Shown here: positions 1-7,329 of the stretch, in pieces
How the letters are laid out: each line of letters begins with the position of its first letter
How positions within the stretch are numbered: position 1 is the first letter of the stretch
From: CAVVEC01 sp963770485
Lineage (GTDB): Bacteria; Acidobacteriota; Terriglobia; Terriglobales; Acidobacteriaceae
Direction: 5' to 3'
Assembly: GCA_963770485.1 (NCBI GenBank)
Contig: CAVYPX010000016.1
Location: 620,001-684,000, forward strand
DNA length: 64,000 nucleotides
Position numbers and translations under genes: made by a program
Notes under the pieces: generated by a model
Told to the model about the DNA's origin: nothing
What the model saw: only the letters and a program-made list of their open reading frames with translations
Databases searched by the model: none

Positions 1-1
1 T

Positions 2-1612
2 CTACGGAATCACGGCCTCGGCTTGGTTGGAGTAGGTGCTTTCCTCGTTATTCGAATTCACCGCCGTCGTCACGTAGTAGTAAGTCTGTCCATTGGCGAC
101 AGTACTGTCGGTGTAGTTTGTGCTCGCATTCAGGGAGGAATTGATTTTCCCGTAGGGGCCACCCGAAATCGTGCTCCGATAAATGTTGTAGCCCACGACG
201 TTCTGCGAGGTGCTGGCGGTCCAGGAGAGGCTAACAGTATGCGACGCCACAATGCCCGTACCCGTGAGCGATGCGACCGTGGGTGAATTTCCAGCATTGC
301 TGGTGAAAGTAACGCTACCTGAGACCTGTCCGCTGGCTTGCGGTGTGAACGTCATTGTGAAGGGCGCGTTCTGACCGGCCGGAATCGTGACCGGGAACTG
401 CAATCCGCTCAGGGAAAACACCGAATTATTCACCGTGCCGGAGGCGACAGTTACGTCGGCATTGGTAGCGTTGAGCGATCCTGTCAGCGTTGCATAGGAT
501 CCTACCGTCACCTTGCCGAAGGCAAAAGTCGTGGGAGTCACGCTCAACTGGCCCACGGGGACGCTGGTTCCTGCGCCCGCCAGCGGTATGGTCAAGTTGG
601 GATTTGAGGCGTCTGATGTGACACTGACAACGCCATTGTCGTTCCCGGTGGACGGCGGGGTAAAGGTTACGCTGAAGGTATAGTGTTGCCCGGGCGTCAG
701 GACCTCCGGAGGGTTCAAGCCATTCATGGTGAAGCCGGACCCTGCGACAGTAGCCTGGGAAATGGTCACGCTGGCGGTTCCGCTGGAATTGGTCAAAGTT
801 TCGTAGATCGTCTGATAATTGCCAACCTGAACATTGCCAAAGTTGAGGCTCGATGGGTTGGCCGTAAGCGCGCCGGCTGCAAGCCCATTTCCCGTGAGAG
901 GGACATTGAGTGTGGGATTGGAAGCGCTGCTGACGACGGCTAGGTTTCCGTTGCTGTTGCCGGCGGACTGCGGAGTGAACGTAACGGTGAAGGGCTGGTT
1001 CTGACCTGCGTCAAGGGTCAACGGCAAGTTCAGGCCGCTTATGCTGTAACCCGTCCCGGAGGCAGTTGCCTGCGTCACCGTGATGCTGGAACCGCCAGTG
1101 TTGGTCAGAGTTTCCGAAAGCGGCTGATTGTTGCCGACCTGCACACTGCCAAAGTTGAGATTCGAAGGATTTGCCGATAGAACACCGGGCATGAGTCCGT
1201 TCCCCGAGAGAGGGACATTGACGGGCAGGGTGGAAGCAGTGTTGACGATCGCCAAGTTCCCGCTGGCGCCGCCGGCCGACTTCGGTGTAAACACGACGCT
1301 GAAGGGCTGCTCTTGACCTGCGGCCAGAGTCAGGGGCAAGCTCAATCCGCTGATAGTAAACGCTGTCCCAGTGACAGTCACCTGAGTCACGTTGACACTG
1401 GAGCCACCGGAGTTGGTCATCGTTATCGGCTGAGTCTGATAGTTTCCCACTTGCACTTTGCCGAACGTGACGCTGGCCGGTGTTACCGTGATTTGGCCCG
1501 CTTGGCTTTGTTGATTGGATGAATTGCTGGTGCTGATGCCCTGACATCCCAGCAATGTTCCCAGGGCCAGGAGAACAATAACAGCGTTCCAACGACCGCC
1601 AATAATTTTCAT
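2..1612 (-). CDS. Choice-of-anchor D (ASPM-SPD-2-Hydin-like) lipoprotein with C-terminal fibronectin type III domain
   Basis: A 536-aa cell-surface protein. The start at 1612 (MKIIGG) is preferred over an in-frame upstream ATG because it gives a clean lipoprotein signal: a short basic stretch, a hydrophobic core and the lipobox LLGC with Cys at about residue 23. Four Ig-like repeats of about 100 aa follow (roughly 40-455), each opening with a variant of 'PSSLNFGNVQVG' and ending near 'NVPLSGNG', which is the pattern of choice-of-anchor D / HYDIN-like domains. Residues about 465-536 resemble fibronectin type III (SLSWTAS..VVGYNIYRS). The family is common in Acidobacteriota; binding partner and function are unknown. 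The gene ends with a stop at the window edge and appears complete. Confidence 0.85.
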   Translation of the reverse strand: MKIIGGRWNAVIVLLALGTLLGCQGISTSNSSNQQSQAGQITVTPASVTFGKVQVGNYQTQPITMTNSGGSSVNVTQVTVTGTAFTISGLSLPLTLAAGQEQPFSVVFTPKSAGGASGNLAIVNTASTLPVNVPLSGNGLMPGVLSANPSNLNFGSVQVGNNQPLSETLTNTGGSSITVTQATASGTGYSISGLNLPLTLDAGQNQPFTVTFTPQSAGNSNGNLAVVSSASNPTLNVPLTGNGLAAGALTANPSSLNFGNVQVGNYQTIYETLTNSSGTASVTISQATVAGSGFTMNGLNPPEVLTPGQHYTFSVTFTPPSTGNDNGVVSVTSDASNPNLTIPLAGAGTSVPVGQLSVTPTTFAFGKVTVGSYATLTGSLNATNADVTVASGTVNNSVFSLSGLQFPVTIPAGQNAPFTMTFTPQASGQVSGSVTFTSNAGNSPTVASLTGTGIVASHTVSLSWTASTSQNVVGYNIYRSTISGGPYGKINSSLNASTNYTDSTVANGQTYYYVTTAVNSNNEESTYSNQAEAVIP

Positions 1613-1929
1613 ATAAGACCGGTGATGTGCTTGCATCCCCTATCTGGGGCTACGAGACCAGTCTGCACTCAGGTGCGGCCAGCGGGTAGGTCGCGGAAGG
1701 ACGTGCTGGGAGCAGGCGGAAGGCCCAGGCTTGGATGGCGAGATTCACACCAGGCTCCGCGGAATCGAGCTAACGCTATAACCGGAATGGTCCTCTTGGA
1801 CAGGGCCTTTCGAGGGGCGCGGATCAGGGATATCTCCGCACCTTATGGAGGGTATCTAAAAGCAAAGGTCGAAACTATTCCGTCCCCGGAGGGTTCGACC
1901 TTGGCGCCGTGGACATGTGCTCAACTGAC
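1613..1929. other. Intergenic region between two minus-strand genes
   Basis: About 317 bp without a convincing gene. The plus-strand frame across it has no ribosome binding site and no recognisable protein. The only clear structure is the terminator-like hairpin at 1865-1902. The promoter of the lipoprotein gene must lie here, but no strong -35/-10 pair was identified. Confidence 0.5.
1865..1902 (-). terminator. Rho-independent terminator of the small secreted protein gene
   Basis: A perfect 9-bp stem (AAGGTCGAA / TTCGACCTT) with a 20-nt loop lies just downstream of the gene ending at 1930. Read on the minus strand, it is followed by a T-rich stretch (TTTGCTTTT), as expected for intrinsic termination. 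Confidence 0.6.
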
Positions 1930-2283
1930 TTAGCGACGAAAAGCGGAATCAGTGTGCATGGCCGTGTATTGCGCATCCGGTTTGACGGAGAGCACGTGAA
2001 TCCTGTTCTTGTCAGGATCAACGTAGCACTTAATTGTAACCAGGCGCCCTTCGCGGCCCTTCAGGGCATCGGCGTTGTTGATGGCCCATTCGGTATCGAT
2101 GTCGGTGATGAAGCGTTTGCCATCGTCGCTGACTTTGCCCGAGACGGTGAGGGCTTTGGTGGACGCCGCCCAACTCTGACGATGGTCTTGGCTGGTGCTG
2201 TTGGGTTTGCCTTGTTCCTGAGCCAGAGCGACGCCCAACATCAGCGCAACAATAACCATAGAAGTAGCGATCGGCCTCGTCAT
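1930..2283 (-). CDS. Small secreted protein of unknown function
   Basis: 117 aa from the ATG at 2283. A longer frame begins at 2352, but the chosen start gives a typical signal peptide (MTRPIATSMVIVALMLGVALAQ, cleavage near residue 22) and has an AGGAGA-type ribosome binding site just upstream. The mature part (about 95 aa) contains 'ALTVSGKVSDDGKRFITD' and 'LVTIKCYVDPDKNRIHVLSVK', reminiscent of small beta-rich (OB-like) periplasmic proteins. It is not assigned to a family. It is probably monocistronic, with the hairpin at 1865-1902 as its terminator. Confidence 0.7.
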   Translation of the reverse strand: MTRPIATSMVIVALMLGVALAQEQGKPNSTSQDHRQSWAASTKALTVSGKVSDDGKRFITDIDTEWAINNADALKGREGRLVTIKCYVDPDKNRIHVLSVKPDAQYTAMHTDSAFRR

Positions 2284-2637
2284 TGAAATCTCCTTAGGCA
2301 GAAAAACGATGCAAGCATCTTGATGGAAAACATACGCCCAGATCAAATTCAAAATTTTTATGGAAGGTATTCAAAACAGTGAATGACCGTTGATTCGCAG
2401 GACTTGCTCGAAAGGCTCTGAGGTCACGTGCTCCATGCCTAAGGGGCGATCAAGCACATCAGGAGGTGGCTCAGTTTAAATTGTCATCCCAAGCAATGAA
2501 CGATCCTCAACATCTTGTCGTTAGGTCAGGAACGCTGAAAACCTCCCGGTCCAAAGGACTGGGTTTTTGCGAATGCTCATTGACTTTCCGCACTCGCCGC
2601 GAGGATACTTGGAGCCGCCCGCCTTGAAGGAGGAATC
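2284..2637. other. Intergenic region between divergent genes
   Basis: About 354 bp separating a minus-strand secreted protein gene from the plus-strand pair starting at 2638. It should hold both promoters. A GC-rich hairpin (GGTCC aaa GGACT flanked by AAAACC and GGGTTTT, about 2539-2566) is the only obvious structure. A strong ribosome binding site (AAGGAGGAATC) directly precedes the ATG at 2638. No gene was found. Confidence 0.45.
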
Positions 2638-3411
2638 ATGCCACGTCCCCGGACACCCTCTCGAATTTCCGAATCTCTGCATCAGCGGCTCAATGCATAC
2701 GCCCTGGCGGCGAGTGCGGCAGGAGTTGGTGTAATGGCATTGTCACAGCCAATCGAGGCCAAGATCGTCTACACCCCCGCCCATGTTCAAATTCCCGTCA
2801 ATGGTGGCCTGGTGGAATTGGACCTCAATCACGATGGCATCAACGACTTTGCTTTTCGACAGACCTACAAGACTCGTTATAACAAGGGATATCACTTCCA
2901 CTACTCGAAGTTGGAAATGTACCAAGCGCAAAGCTTTAATCGTGTGGTCAAGTATGGAAAGGGACAACTGATATGGGCGGCGGCGCTGCCTAAGGGAGCA
3001 CGAATTGACCAGCAACAGCCGGTGGCGGCATCGGAATATAGGGTCTTCATGGCCAGGGCCACTTATGACGGGTCCGTGAACGGAATTTTTGGTCCTTGGC
3101 TCAACAAGCACGACGACTACCTGGGCCTGGCCTTTTTGATTGAGGGGAAACTTCACTTCGGTTGGGCACGCTTCGATGTCAAGGCGCACAAGGGAAGTTG
3201 CCCTGGAATCTGCGCGACGCTAACGGGGTATGCATACGAGACGGTCCCCGCCAAGCCTATCGTTGCAGGTAAGACAGAAGGGAAGGACGAGTTCCAAGAG
3301 GAGTCCGAGGGTCTAAATCCAAATGCTGCCGCTTCCAATATTCCGACACTTGGCCGGCTGGCTCAGGGGGCCAGTGGAGTTCCGGCATGGCGCGGCAAGG
3401 CTCCGCAATAG
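2638..3411 (+). CDS. Acidobacterial secreted protein, paralogue of the next gene
   Basis: 257 aa; the ATG at 2638 has a near-perfect AAGGAGG site. The N-terminus has a basic stretch followed by a hydrophobic alanine-rich segment (about 22-40, ALAASAAGVGVMALSQ) ending at 'IEAKIVYTP', consistent with export. The middle contains 'LDLNHDGINDFAF', a calcium-loop-like DxNxDGxxD motif. The C-terminal third reads 'FGWARFDV...LTGYAYETVPAKPIVAGKT' and ends 'LGRLAQGASGVPAWRG'. The same layout recurs in the downstream gene 45 bp away, so the two probably form an operon created by tandem duplication. Function unknown. Confidence 0.75.
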   Translation: MPRPRTPSRISESLHQRLNAYALAASAAGVGVMALSQPIEAKIVYTPAHVQIPVNGGLVELDLNHDGINDFAFRQTYKTRYNKGYHFHYSKLEMYQAQSFNRVVKYGKGQLIWAAALPKGARIDQQQPVAASEYRVFMARATYDGSVNGIFGPWLNKHDDYLGLAFLIEGKLHFGWARFDVKAHKGSCPGICATLTGYAYETVPAKPIVAGKTEGKDEFQEESEGLNPNAAASNIPTLGRLAQGASGVPAWRGKAPQ

Positions 3412-3456
3412 TTAGTTGGCATGCTTGATATTGTTTTGGCGTAAAGGAGGCGATTT

Positions 3457-4185
3457 ATGACGAACCCGGCACCCTCGCAGCGCAGCGGAGGGAGACGAGA
3501 GCGAAGTCTTTTGTCGGCAGCGATGGAGAGCAGACTGCTTTCCTACACAGCGGCTGCAGCCGCGGCGGGAGTTGGAGTGTTGGCCCTGACTCAGCCAGCT
3601 GAGGCGCGCGTTGTGTACACACCTGTGGAAATACAACTCTCAAACAGCTGCTACTACCTGCTCTTGAACAACGAAGGTATCCCCAACTTCATCCTTAGCA
3701 ACCGATTTTATTTCACCACCGGTGGGGAGAGTACTCTGAGGGTAAAGGCGATTGGTAACAATAGCTTCATCGAAACATCAACGACGTACTTCCGTTGGCT
3801 TAATGCGGCAGCGGCTCTGCCCGCCGGCGCGATAATTCCCGGCCCACGGAGCTCGAAGAGCAATGGACTGTTGGCTGCCTTTGTGCTGCAGGGCCATGGC
3901 GGGTATTGGTACGAAGGAAAATGGGTGAAACAGAAGGATCGTTACCTGGGGCTAAAGTTCCAAGTAAACGGCGAGATCCACTATGGCTGGGCGAGGCTGA
4001 GCGTGAGTAGTCCCGCCTCGGGCATCCTCACCGGCTACGCCTACGAAACGATTCCGAACAAGCCCATCATCGCGGGCAAGACTAAGGGACGGGATGTCAT
4101 CACGGTTGAACCCGCGAGCCTCGGTCACTTGGCGCGAGGAGCGTCCGGTCTTTCGGTTTGGCGCGGAGCAAACTCGGCAAGATAA
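3457..4185 (+). CDS. Acidobacterial secreted protein, second paralogue
   Basis: 242 aa, preceded by AAAGGAGG eight bases before the ATG. It shares with its upstream neighbour the alanine-rich hydrophobic N-terminus (AAAAAAGVGVLALTQPAEA then VVYTP), the block 'YGWARLSV...LTGYAYETIPNKPIIAGKTKG', and the C-terminal signature LG-x-LA-x-GASG-x3-WRG. The central part is diverged, and the DxNxDG loop of the first copy is replaced by 'LLLNNEGIPNF', so any calcium site is probably lost here. Function unknown; the shared ends suggest the same export and surface sorting. A GC-rich 7-bp hairpin at about 4219-4240 may terminate the pair. Confidence 0.75.
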   Translation: MTNPAPSQRSGGRRERSLLSAAMESRLLSYTAAAAAAGVGVLALTQPAEARVVYTPVEIQLSNSCYYLLLNNEGIPNFILSNRFYFTTGGESTLRVKAIGNNSFIETSTTYFRWLNAAAALPAGAIIPGPRSSKSNGLLAAFVLQGHGGYWYEGKWVKQKDRYLGLKFQVNGEIHYGWARLSVSSPASGILTGYAYETIPNKPIIAGKTKGRDVITVEPASLGHLARGASGLSVWRGANSAR

Positions 4186-4371
4186 ATCGCTCCAGCATCG
4201 CGTATAAACGACGTTTGGGGCTCGGATGACCTCCCGAGCCTCACCGTTCTTGGGGAGCGAAAGCAGCGAAGCAGGCTTCTCGACCTGTTGTTCGGGCGGA
4301 CACTTCTTCAGCAGATCTGTGTAGGGCTTCTTCCCGCTTTGGTCTTCCAGTCGATGTCCGGCTCCGGCTGG

Positions 4372-5022
4372 TCAAAACGGCCAGTCATCCGGCTCGCGCC
4401 CAAGAAGCACCGAACCTGCGGTCGCCTTGTCAGAACCGGTGCCCGTGAATCCGAGGACGGTTGTGGTTCCAAAAATCTTGTAACTGATCTTGCAGCCCGG
4501 TCCGTTCGAGGTCTTCGCCGGGCTCAACTTCTGCGGAGAGGGCTTGAATACAGTGGGATGCTTCAGCACCGCGTTCGTCCAACTGCCCGCTTTCAGAAAG
4601 GTCGTGTCGGTTACCTGCAAACCGGACGGCCCCGACACCTGCAGAGTCATCGTATCCGCATTGCTGAGCAGATTGATGATCATCTTCGACGGCGTATTGG
4701 TGGTGAAATGATTGCTCCCCGCCGTAACTTTGATGGCGCCCGCAGGCAGACGATAAGTAGCGGAAGTCGTTGTGTGTTTTATGGGTGACAGCGACTCGCT
4801 GGCCATGATGGTAACCGTCCCGCTCTGCCCATCGAGGCCCAAAGGATCCGAACCGGAAAGGATCGGTCCAATCTTACCCTTGAGTGTGATGGTCAGCGTA
4901 TTGGAAGCCGGAACAACAGCCATGTTCTCGGTAGTGACGTCAATCGATTGCGCCCAGATCGCCGAACTGAGGCCAACAACCGCGACGAGTAGCAAGGCCG
5001 ATGTGTGAACTCTGGATAACAT
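4372..5022 (-). CDS. Secreted protein of unknown function
   Basis: 216 aa from the ATG at 5022. The longer frame from 5085 is rejected because 5022 gives a standard signal peptide (MLSRVHTSALLLVAVVGLSS, cleavage after AIWAQ). The mature protein is rich in Thr, Ser and Val and looks all-beta ('NTLTITLKGKIGPILSGSDPLGLDGQSGTVTIMAS'), with two Cys far apart. No family recognised. It is convergent with the preceding pair and stands alone on its strand. Confidence 0.65.
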   Translation of the reverse strand: MLSRVHTSALLLVAVVGLSSAIWAQSIDVTTENMAVVPASNTLTITLKGKIGPILSGSDPLGLDGQSGTVTIMASESLSPIKHTTTSATYRLPAGAIKVTAGSNHFTTNTPSKMIINLLSNADTMTLQVSGPSGLQVTDTTFLKAGSWTNAVLKHPTVFKPSPQKLSPAKTSNGPGCKISYKIFGTTTVLGFTGTGSDKATAGSVLLGREPDDWPF

Positions 5023-5278
5023 TGGAACACCAATCCCCTTCTTGAATTCAAGAGCGGCGACCAGTTTACACAGGGTCGTCAGCATTTGCCAGTGTTCTTA
5101 CGCTGTGTCGCCTTCTTTCCTGCGAAAAAGAAGGGATTTGTTTTGTTAAGCTCGGGCGTTAAGTGATTGATTCTTCAAGCAGTCGCTTGGGGCATGCCTT
5201 TTGGGCGGTCCGTCCGGCGACGAACGGCATAGTGTTATCCTAGTCGGGACGACGTTACAGTGAGGCCGTAACTCTTCC

Positions 5279-6979
5279 ATGTCCAATCCAATCGTGTCCA
5301 ATTCAGCCAGTCCAGAGTCCCAACCTATTGAAGAACCGAACGAGTCGTTCCAGGAGATGCTCTCCCAGTTCGAGCAGGGCAAATCACGGAAGCCTGCGGA
5401 AGCCGGAAAAGGCCGCGAGGGCACGGTGATTGCCGTGACGGCAGATTCGGTCCTCGTCGACATCGGTTTCAAAACCGAAGGGATCTTGCCGCTGACAGCG
5501 TTCCAAAGTGCAGGCAAAACAGTGAAGGCCGGCGACAAGCTAGTGGTCTCGATTAAAGGGCGTGACCCGGAAGGCTACTATGATCTCACTCTGGGCAAGA
5601 GCGATCGGCCAAAGGATTGGGCGTCACTAGTCAAGGCGTTTGCCGAGAAAACGACGATCGTGGGCACAGTGACGGCCGTGGTCAAAGGCGGCCTGAGCGT
5701 GGACGTAGGAGTGCGGGCGTTCATGCCGGCTTCGCGTAGCGGAGCACGCGACGCAGCCGAGATGGAGAAGTTGGTAGAACAGGAGATCCGCTGCCGGATT
5801 ACCAAACTCGACGAAGCGGAGGAAGACGTGGTGGTGGATCGCCGCGTCGTTGCCGAAGAGGAAGAGCGCGCGATCAAGGAGCGCCGGTATTCCGAGGTCA
5901 AGGAAGGCGCCACGGTGCACGGCACTGTCCGCAGCCTGACGGATTACGGTGCTTTCATCGACATTGGTGAAGTGGACGCCCTGCTGCATGTCAGTGACAT
6001 TTCGAGAAGCCGCATCAATAAGCCGACGGACGTGCTCTCGGTGGGGCAAGAGATCGAAGTCAAGGTCCTAAAGATTGATCCCGAGAAGCGGCGCATTTCT
6101 GTCGGGATGAAGCAGCTTGAGCCGGATCCATGGGATTCGGTGGCGGCAAAATACAAACCGGGTGAGCGGGCTCGCGGCACGGTGACGCGGGTACTGGATT
6201 TCGGGGCGTTTGTGGAACTCGAGCCGGGCATCGAAGGCTTGATTCACATCTCGGAGATGTCATGGGTAAAGAAGGTGAAGACGCCCAGCGACGTGGTTAA
6301 GCCGGGCGAGACCGTGGAAGCCGTGATTCTGGGCGTGAGCCCGGGCGAGCGCCGTATTTCTCTGGGACTGAAGCAGGCGCTGGGCGATCCATGGGCAGAC
6401 GCGGCGCAGAGGTTCCCGGTGGGCGCGTTGATCGAGGGCCCGGTCACCAGCCTGACCAATTTTGGTGCCTTCGTGCAGCTTTCCGAAGGCGTCGAGGGCA
6501 TGATTCACGTCAGCGACATGAGCGCCGAGAAGCGCATCAATCACCCGCAGGACATGCTGAAAGTTGGGCAATCGGTGAAGGCCCAGGTGCTCGAGGTCGA
6601 TGCCGAGAAGCGGCGACTGAAACTGGGAATGAAGCAACTGATTCCGACCAGCATCGAGGAGTACATCGCAGAACACCAGGAAGGCAATGTGGTTTCCGGT
6701 CGCGTGATGGAGGTTTCGGGTGAACAAGCACGCGTGGAACTGGGCGAAGGCATCCAGGGCGCGTGTCGAATGGTTGCGGAAGGACTAGCGAAGGAAAAGG
6801 CGCCGGTCGAATCGAAGGCGGATTTAGCATCGCTAAGTTCCATGCTGAAGGCGCACTGGAAGGGCGGTGCGGGCGCTGGTGGATCCAAGCCAGAAGCCGT
6901 CCGTGTAGGGCAGATTCGCAGCTTTAAGATTACGAAGCTGGATCCAGCCGCGAAGAAGATTGAATTGCAATTGGCTTAA
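5279..6979 (+). CDS. rpsA: 30S ribosomal protein S1 homologue, multi-S1-domain RNA-binding protein
   Basis: 566 aa, close to the usual S1 length. It contains tandem S1 (OB-fold) repeats at roughly 45-110, 125-192, 207-276, 293-363, 380-450 and a more degenerate one at 465-560. Typical strands are visible, e.g. 'VHGTVRSLTDYGAFIDIG' and 'ARGTVTRVLDFGAFVELE'. S1 helps the 30S subunit capture mRNA. The first 40 residues are acidic and Gln/Ser-rich. The ATG at 5279 has only a weak GAGG about 14 nt upstream, which fits S1 genes that lack strong Shine-Dalgarno sites. Some bacteria carry S1 paralogues, so whether this is the essential copy is not certain. Confidence 0.9.
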   Translation: MSNPIVSNSASPESQPIEEPNESFQEMLSQFEQGKSRKPAEAGKGREGTVIAVTADSVLVDIGFKTEGILPLTAFQSAGKTVKAGDKLVVSIKGRDPEGYYDLTLGKSDRPKDWASLVKAFAEKTTIVGTVTAVVKGGLSVDVGVRAFMPASRSGARDAAEMEKLVEQEIRCRITKLDEAEEDVVVDRRVVAEEEERAIKERRYSEVKEGATVHGTVRSLTDYGAFIDIGEVDALLHVSDISRSRINKPTDVLSVGQEIEVKVLKIDPEKRRISVGMKQLEPDPWDSVAAKYKPGERARGTVTRVLDFGAFVELEPGIEGLIHISEMSWVKKVKTPSDVVKPGETVEAVILGVSPGERRISLGLKQALGDPWADAAQRFPVGALIEGPVTSLTNFGAFVQLSEGVEGMIHVSDMSAEKRINHPQDMLKVGQSVKAQVLEVDAEKRRLKLGMKQLIPTSIEEYIAEHQEGNVVSGRVMEVSGEQARVELGEGIQGACRMVAEGLAKEKAPVESKADLASLSSMLKAHWKGGAGAGGSKPEAVRVGQIRSFKITKLDPAAKKIELQLA

Positions 6980-7329
6980 GGCGGCAACCCGCCCGATCCC
7001 GGAGGCCGGCGTATTCCATCTTGCGCTCCGCTGAATATCCAGATATTTGTTCTGTCGAAGGGATCTGCTTGGTGAATGATACGCCGAGATGCTTCGGGAA
7101 TGGCGGGCCAACGGCACGATGCACTGGGAAGCAATGTTCCGGATTGACTCCGGCCGGACGCGGAGTTATATTGCTCGGCAAGAGCTGTTGACACGACTTA
7201 GCCGTCTGAGTGGGGTCAGCGACGGCTGCAGTCTTTGACGTCCGTCTCACATCTTAGAGTTGTTGGGTCCGCTGACTTTCAAGGTTGGCTGTTCGGGTAC
7301 GTTTTGCCAATTTGCCGGAGGTCGCAAGG
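6980..7329. other. Intergenic region upstream of the formate dehydrogenase operon
   Basis: 350 bp without a credible gene; a minus-strand frame here has no family features. It contains a good sigma-70-type promoter (7144-7172) and, next to the fdnG start, a GGAGG ribosome binding site at 7317-7321. Confidence 0.5.
7144..7172 (+). promoter_or_regulatory. Candidate sigma-70 promoter of the fdn operon
   Basis: TTGACT, exactly 17 bp, then TATATT: five of six matches in each hexamer and optimal spacing. It lies about 160 bp upstream of the fdnG ATG, leaving room for a regulated leader. No regulator site was recognised. Confidence 0.5.

Noticed and set aside
5146..5538. 130-aa minus-strand frame upstream of rpsA
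   Set aside because: Mostly antisense to the start of rpsA, with no ribosome binding site or homology.
7188..7216. Second promoter TTGACA near 7188
   Set aside because: The -35 is perfect but no -10 hexamer occurs at 16-18 bp.
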